A DNA stretch of 8,963 nucleotides from positions 1 to 8,963 of the forward strand of contig JAFAEC010000141.1 in NCBI GenBank assembly GCA_023424215.1, read 5' to 3'. The notes beneath the pieces were generated by a model, which saw nothing but the letters and a program-made list of their open reading frames with translations, was not told the DNA's origin and searched no databases. The DNA is from Pseudomonadota bacterium. Lineage in GTDB: Bacteria > Pseudomonadota > Alphaproteobacteria > Caulobacterales > Caulobacteraceae. The position numbers and the translations under genes were made by a program. The first letter of the stretch is position 1; every line of letters begins with the position of its first letter. This document shows positions 6,444 through 8,963 of this stretch, piece by piece.

Positions 6444-8219
6444 TCACAAGCCCCCCGCGAAGCGGGCCGGATCGACGCGCCTCGCCAGCTCGCGGGGCAG
6501 GGGCGACGGGGCGGCGAGCGCGAGGGCGGCGACATGCTCGGCGAGCAGGGGCGCGGCGCAGAAGCCGCGCGACCCCAGGCCGCCGAGCATGAACAGGCCC
6601 GTGTCCAGACGCCCGGCGAGAGGCAGGCGGTCGGGGGTGGTGGCCCGAACCGCGGTGCGGGCGCGCCGGCCCCCGGCCTCGCGTACCCGGCCGGCGAGGC
6701 CCGGCAATCGTGTCGCCAGCGTCTCCAGATTGGCCTCGCTGGCCGCCATGGTGGGCTGCGGATCGGTCACGCCCCGCGCGTGGGTGGCGCCGAAGAGCAG
6801 CCCTGATCCGGTCGGAACGGCGTAGCCGCCCCAGGCGGTGGGCGCGGCGACGACGCCGTCGACCCAGTCGGCCTGTCCGGCCACGGGCGCCAGGGGCAGG
6901 TCAGGGGCGAGTTCCGCAAGCCCCCAGCCGGCGGCGAGGACGACGATGTCGGCCTCGACCAGCGATCGACCGGCCGCGTCGCGCAGGCGCCAGCCGTCGA
7001 CTGTCCTCTCCACGCCAGCCACCGCGGCCCGGACCTCCCCCGCTTCCGCGAGCCAGGCGGCCAGGACCGGCTCCCCGCGCACCGCCAACGCCTGGCGCAT
7101 CAGCAGACCGCCGCCCTGGACGGGTTCGCCGACGCGGGCGGCGCAAGCCTCCGCGTCGAGCACCGCCATGGCTTCCGCGGGCCAGACGCCCTGGGCGGCG
7201 ACGCGGGCGTGCCGGGCGGCGTCGCGCGGGGCCTGCTCCAGCTGCAGCACGCCTGCCGCGACCACGGCGTCGGGAACCGAGCGGTAGAGATCGGCGGCCC
7301 GCTCAAGGGCCTGGGCGAAAAGCGCGGCGATCCCGCCGTCCCCCACATCCAGGCGGGGCGTAACCAGCGAGGCGGGGAAGCCGCTGGCTCCGGCCCCCGG
7401 TCGTTCGGCCTCGAGCACGACCGGCGCGACGCCGAGCGCGCCGAAAGCCCGCGCCACGGCGGCTCCGGCGATGCCCGCGCCGACGATGGCGACCGAAGGG
7501 CGCGCCGGAGCCGGAGCGGCGCCGGGGCGGCGCGCCTCCAGCCGCTCGCGCTTGCGTCCATGGCCGGGGCGCTTGTCGACGACGAAGCCCCGCCCGGCGA
7601 GGCCGCGCCGCACGGCGCCGGCGACGGTGAAGGTGGCGACCCGGGCGTCCGGGGCCGAGAGGGCGGCGATACGGTCCAACACCTCGTCCGACCACATGGC
7701 GGGGTTTGTGGAAGGCGCGAAGCCGTCGAGGAACCAGGCGTCGGCCGGACCGGTCCATTGCCCCAGGGCCCAGTCGACCTCGCCGACGGCGAGGTCGAGC
7801 GTGCAGTCGAACCGCGCAAGGTCGAGGCGGTGGAAGCCCCGGGTCGGGGCCGGCCAGGCGGCCAGCAGCTCGCCGGCGGCGTCCGCCAGCTCCGGCCAGG
7901 CGGCGAGGGCGCGCGCGGCCTCGTCCCGGGACAGGGGGAAGGCCTCGACGGAGAAGACGTGAAGCTTCCCGCCCGGCGGGCGCTCACGACGCCACAGGTC
8001 GAGCAAGGCCGCGATATTCAGCCCCGTCCCGAAGCCGAGCTCGGCCACGGTGAAGCGGTCCCGACCCGCCCAGGCCTGCGGCAGGCCGCAGCCGGCGAGG
8101 AAGACGGCCCGGGTTTCGGCCAGACCATCTTCGCGCGAGAAGTAGACGTCCCCGAACCGGCCCGAGCGCGGCGCGCCTTCGTCGGTCCAGAGCAGGCGGG
8201 GCGAGCGGTCGTCCGTCAT
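6444..8219 (-). CDS. mnmC: Bifunctional tRNA wobble-uridine modification enzyme MnmC
   Basis: The 591-residue protein carries both MnmC activities. The N-terminal SAM-dependent methyltransferase (MnmD-like, about 1-232) has GRFGDVYFS (20-28), the SAM-binding ELGFGTGLN (60-68), FSVEAFPLS (89-97) and WFLDGFAPSTNPAMW (162-176). After an Ala/Pro linker, the FAD-dependent oxidoreductase starts with SVAIVGAGIAGAAVA, with G247-x-G249-x-x-G252, and ends with GGLGSRGF (546-553). The oxidoreductase removes the carboxymethyl group from cmnm5(s2)U34, and the methyltransferase then makes mnm5(s2)U34 in tRNAs for split codon boxes, downstream of MnmE-MnmG. E. coli MnmC is 668 residues, so this one is slightly compact but complete. 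A GGGAGG lies just upstream of the ATG. The next upstream gene ends 47 nt away, so cotranscription with the lipoprotein gene is possible. Confidence 0.96.
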   Translation of the reverse strand: MTDDRSPRLLWTDEGAPRSGRFGDVYFSREDGLAETRAVFLAGCGLPQAWAGRDRFTVAELGFGTGLNIAALLDLWRRERPPGGKLHVFSVEAFPLSRDEAARALAAWPELADAAGELLAAWPAPTRGFHRLDLARFDCTLDLAVGEVDWALGQWTGPADAWFLDGFAPSTNPAMWSDEVLDRIAALSAPDARVATFTVAGAVRRGLAGRGFVVDKRPGHGRKRERLEARRPGAAPAPARPSVAIVGAGIAGAAVARAFGALGVAPVVLEAERPGAGASGFPASLVTPRLDVGDGGIAALFAQALERAADLYRSVPDAVVAAGVLQLEQAPRDAARHARVAAQGVWPAEAMAVLDAEACAARVGEPVQGGGLLMRQALAVRGEPVLAAWLAEAGEVRAAVAGVERTVDGWRLRDAAGRSLVEADIVVLAAGWGLAELAPDLPLAPVAGQADWVDGVVAAPTAWGGYAVPTGSGLLFGATHARGVTDPQPTMAASEANLETLATRLPGLAGRVREAGGRRARTAVRATTPDRLPLAGRLDTGLFMLGGLGSRGFCAAPLLAEHVAALALAAPSPLPRELARRVDPARFAGGL

Positions 8220-8266
8220 CGCCCTCCCATAGGCCCTGACCGGGCCGCGGGGAACGTCGGCGGGGC

Positions 8267-8689
8267 CTACTGTTCCGGATTCTGCTGCGGGTTAAGCCGC
8301 CGCTCGGTGTCGGTCATGTTGGCCGGGTCGATGGGCGCGCCGTCTGCGGGGGCCTGGCCGGCGCGCGCGCTCGGAACGGTCGAGCCGCCGTTGACGGCCC
8401 GGCTCGAGGCGCCGGTCATGGTCTCGCCGCCGGAGCCGGCCGCGCCTCCGGTGCTCGAGCCGCTCGCGCCTCCCGAACCGCCCGAACCGCCGGCGTAGCC
8501 GCCCGATCCTCCGGCGGCGGAGGCCGCCATGGAGCCGTCGGGGGTGGTCGCCGAGGCGTCGGTTCCGGCGTCGGCGGCCGCGGCGGCGGCTTCCTCGTCG
8601 GTCATGGCGTCGGCATTCTCGGCGTTATTCTGGCAGGCGGCGAGGGCGAGGGCGGCGGCCGAGGCCGCGATCAGGACGGAAGGGCGCAT
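8267..8689 (-). CDS. Gly/Ser-rich low-complexity lipoprotein
   Basis: The 140-residue product starts at the ATG 8687-8689, which has AGAGGA 5 nt upstream. The frame is open further back to 8809, but that extension runs through the intrinsic terminator and is rejected. MRPSVLIAAS and the following Ala/Leu stretch form a lipoprotein signal ending in a canonical LAAC box, with Cys19 as the lipidated residue. The mature chain has an acidic/Ala part (about 20-50) and then a Gly/Ser-rich middle built of GGSGG-like units (about 58-90), followed by a polar tail ending NPQQNPEQ. There is no catalytic motif or folded-domain signature, so it is probably disordered at the inner leaflet of the outer membrane or the inner membrane. 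The DNA shows a tandem 9-bp duplication, cccgaaccg at 8472-8480 and 8481-8489. I recognise no family. Confidence 0.75.
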   Translation of the reverse strand: MRPSVLIAASAAALALAACQNNAENADAMTDEEAAAAAADAGTDASATTPDGSMAASAAGGSGGYAGGSGGSGGASGSSTGGAAGSGGETMTGASSRAVNGGSTVPSARAGQAPADGAPIDPANMTDTERRLNPQQNPEQ

Positions 8690-8724
8690 GGATATCCTCT
8701 GCGAAGCTTGAACCTGCCCGGAGA

Positions 8725-8749
8725 AATACCCCTGCTCGCCCAATGTTCC
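8725..8749 (-). promoter_or_regulatory. Possible EcfG-like (general stress) promoter for the lipoprotein gene
   Basis: On the minus strand, GGAAC (8745-8749) is followed after 16 nt by TATT (8725-8728). The alphaproteobacterial general-stress sigma factor EcfG/SigT recognises GGAAC-N16/17-CGTT. The -35 is perfect, but only TT of the -10 agrees. It is well placed, with an expected start about 30 nt before the ATG. A housekeeping promoter using TATTTC as -10 is equally possible. Confidence 0.3.
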
Positions 8750-8772
8750 GCCGTGGCCGGCGACGGGCGGGC

Positions 8773-8806
8773 AAGAAAAAAGGGCCGCCCGCGAGGGCGA
8801 CCCTTT
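8773..8806 (-). terminator. Rho-independent terminator of the gene entering from the right edge
   Basis: Read on the minus strand, GGGTCGCCC pairs with GGGCGGCCC around a TCGC loop: CCC/GGG plus CGCCC/GGGCG (8786-8790 with 8795-8799) with one mismatch. AAAG/CTTT extends the base. A run of six T (the A-run at 8776-8781 on the plus strand) follows the 3' arm. It lies about 40 nt after the stop codon at 8845-8847 and separates that gene from the lipoprotein gene. It is the clearest intrinsic terminator in the window. Confidence 0.85.
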
Positions 8807-8844
8807 CATTCGACGATGGCCCGAAGGCCAACCGAACGTCGCTC

Positions 8845-8963
8845 TTAGTGAGCGGCTTCCGGGGTCGCGGCCGGAGCAGCGGCGTCGGCGGCCGGAGCCA
8901 TCGAGGCGTCGGCGGCCGGGGCGGCAGCGGCGTCGCCAGCGGCGGCGGCGGCGTCAGCAGCGG
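8845..8963 (-). CDS. C-terminal tail of an Ala/Pro/Asp-rich protein, N-terminal part outside the window
   Basis: From the window edge to a TAA at 8845-8847 the minus-strand frame codes 38 complete residues of very low complexity: Ala runs with APAADA-type repeats, ending PAATPEAAH. The DNA shows a 24-bp periodicity: ggcgtcggcggccgg occurs at 8881-8895 and again at 8905-8919, an eight-residue repeat. The frame is supported by the stop followed by a strong terminator and by the repeat staying in register. Tails like this occur in exported small proteins, histone-like proteins and linkers of envelope proteins, and nothing here decides between them. The 5' end lies beyond the edge. Confidence 0.6.
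   Translation of the reverse strand, partial: AADAAAAAGDAAAAPAADASMAPAADAAAPAATPEAAH

Noticed and set aside
8232..8246. GGCCC-TGACC-GGGCC hairpin between the lipoprotein gene and mnmC as a terminator
   Set aside because: It has a 5-bp stem, no T-tract, and lies in a 47-nt gap between same-strand genes. It is likely chance or a minor structure.
8690..8809. N-terminal extension of the Gly-rich lipoprotein to 8809
   Set aside because: It would cover the intrinsic terminator and push the lipoprotein signal to residue 41. The internal ATG at 8689 has a proper ribosome binding site.

Overview
The window is about 9 kb of very GC-rich DNA, roughly 70% by eye. It comes from a bacterial chromosome, most likely an alphaproteobacterium of the Caulobacterales (Brevundimonas, Phenylobacterium or Caulobacter type). 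The evidence is a CpdR-type single-domain response regulator, an alphaproteobacterial-looking tRNA-Val(GAC), a heterodimeric methylmalonyl-CoA mutase, and several small Ala/Gly-rich lipoproteins. The order is inferred; the genus cannot be fixed from the sequence alone.

Left part (1-1300). A 3'-truncated N-formylglutamate amidohydrolase gene runs leftward. It is divergent from cpdR, the ClpXP adaptor/response regulator of the cell-cycle proteolysis pathway. After cpdR come a strong GC-rich hairpin, a good sigma70-like promoter, and a tRNA-Val(GAC) gene with encoded CCA.

Middle part (1300-5975). An unrecognised 64-residue protein and a Nu-class (YfcG-like) glutathione S-transferase lie on the minus strand. 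The GST is divergent from mutA-mutB, the two subunits of adenosylcobalamin-dependent methylmalonyl-CoA mutase, which overlap by ATGA (propionyl-CoA to succinyl-CoA route). The small subunit ends where a C-terminal B12-like domain would normally begin; the large subunit is complete with its DxHxxG cobalamin motif. No meaB or mutase-chaperone gene is next to them.

Right part (5976-8963), all on the minus strand. Reading in the direction of transcription: the Ala/Pro/Asp-rich C-terminal tail of an unknown protein, a clear intrinsic terminator, a Gly/Ser-rich lipoprotein, bifunctional mnmC (wobble-uridine tRNA modification) and a DUF6491-type exported protein with four conserved-looking cysteines. 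The last gene is convergent with mutB with only 3 nt between the stop codons. A 7-bp hairpin masks its Shine-Dalgarno sequence. The last three genes have 47 and 54 nt gaps and could be one transcription unit.

No gene-free stretch exceeds 300 bases. I see no insertion sequences, phage genes, CRISPR array, toxin-antitoxin pair or defence genes. The window reads as an ordinary housekeeping chromosomal region with some regulatory details worth checking, and I do not find a convincing undescribed system in it.
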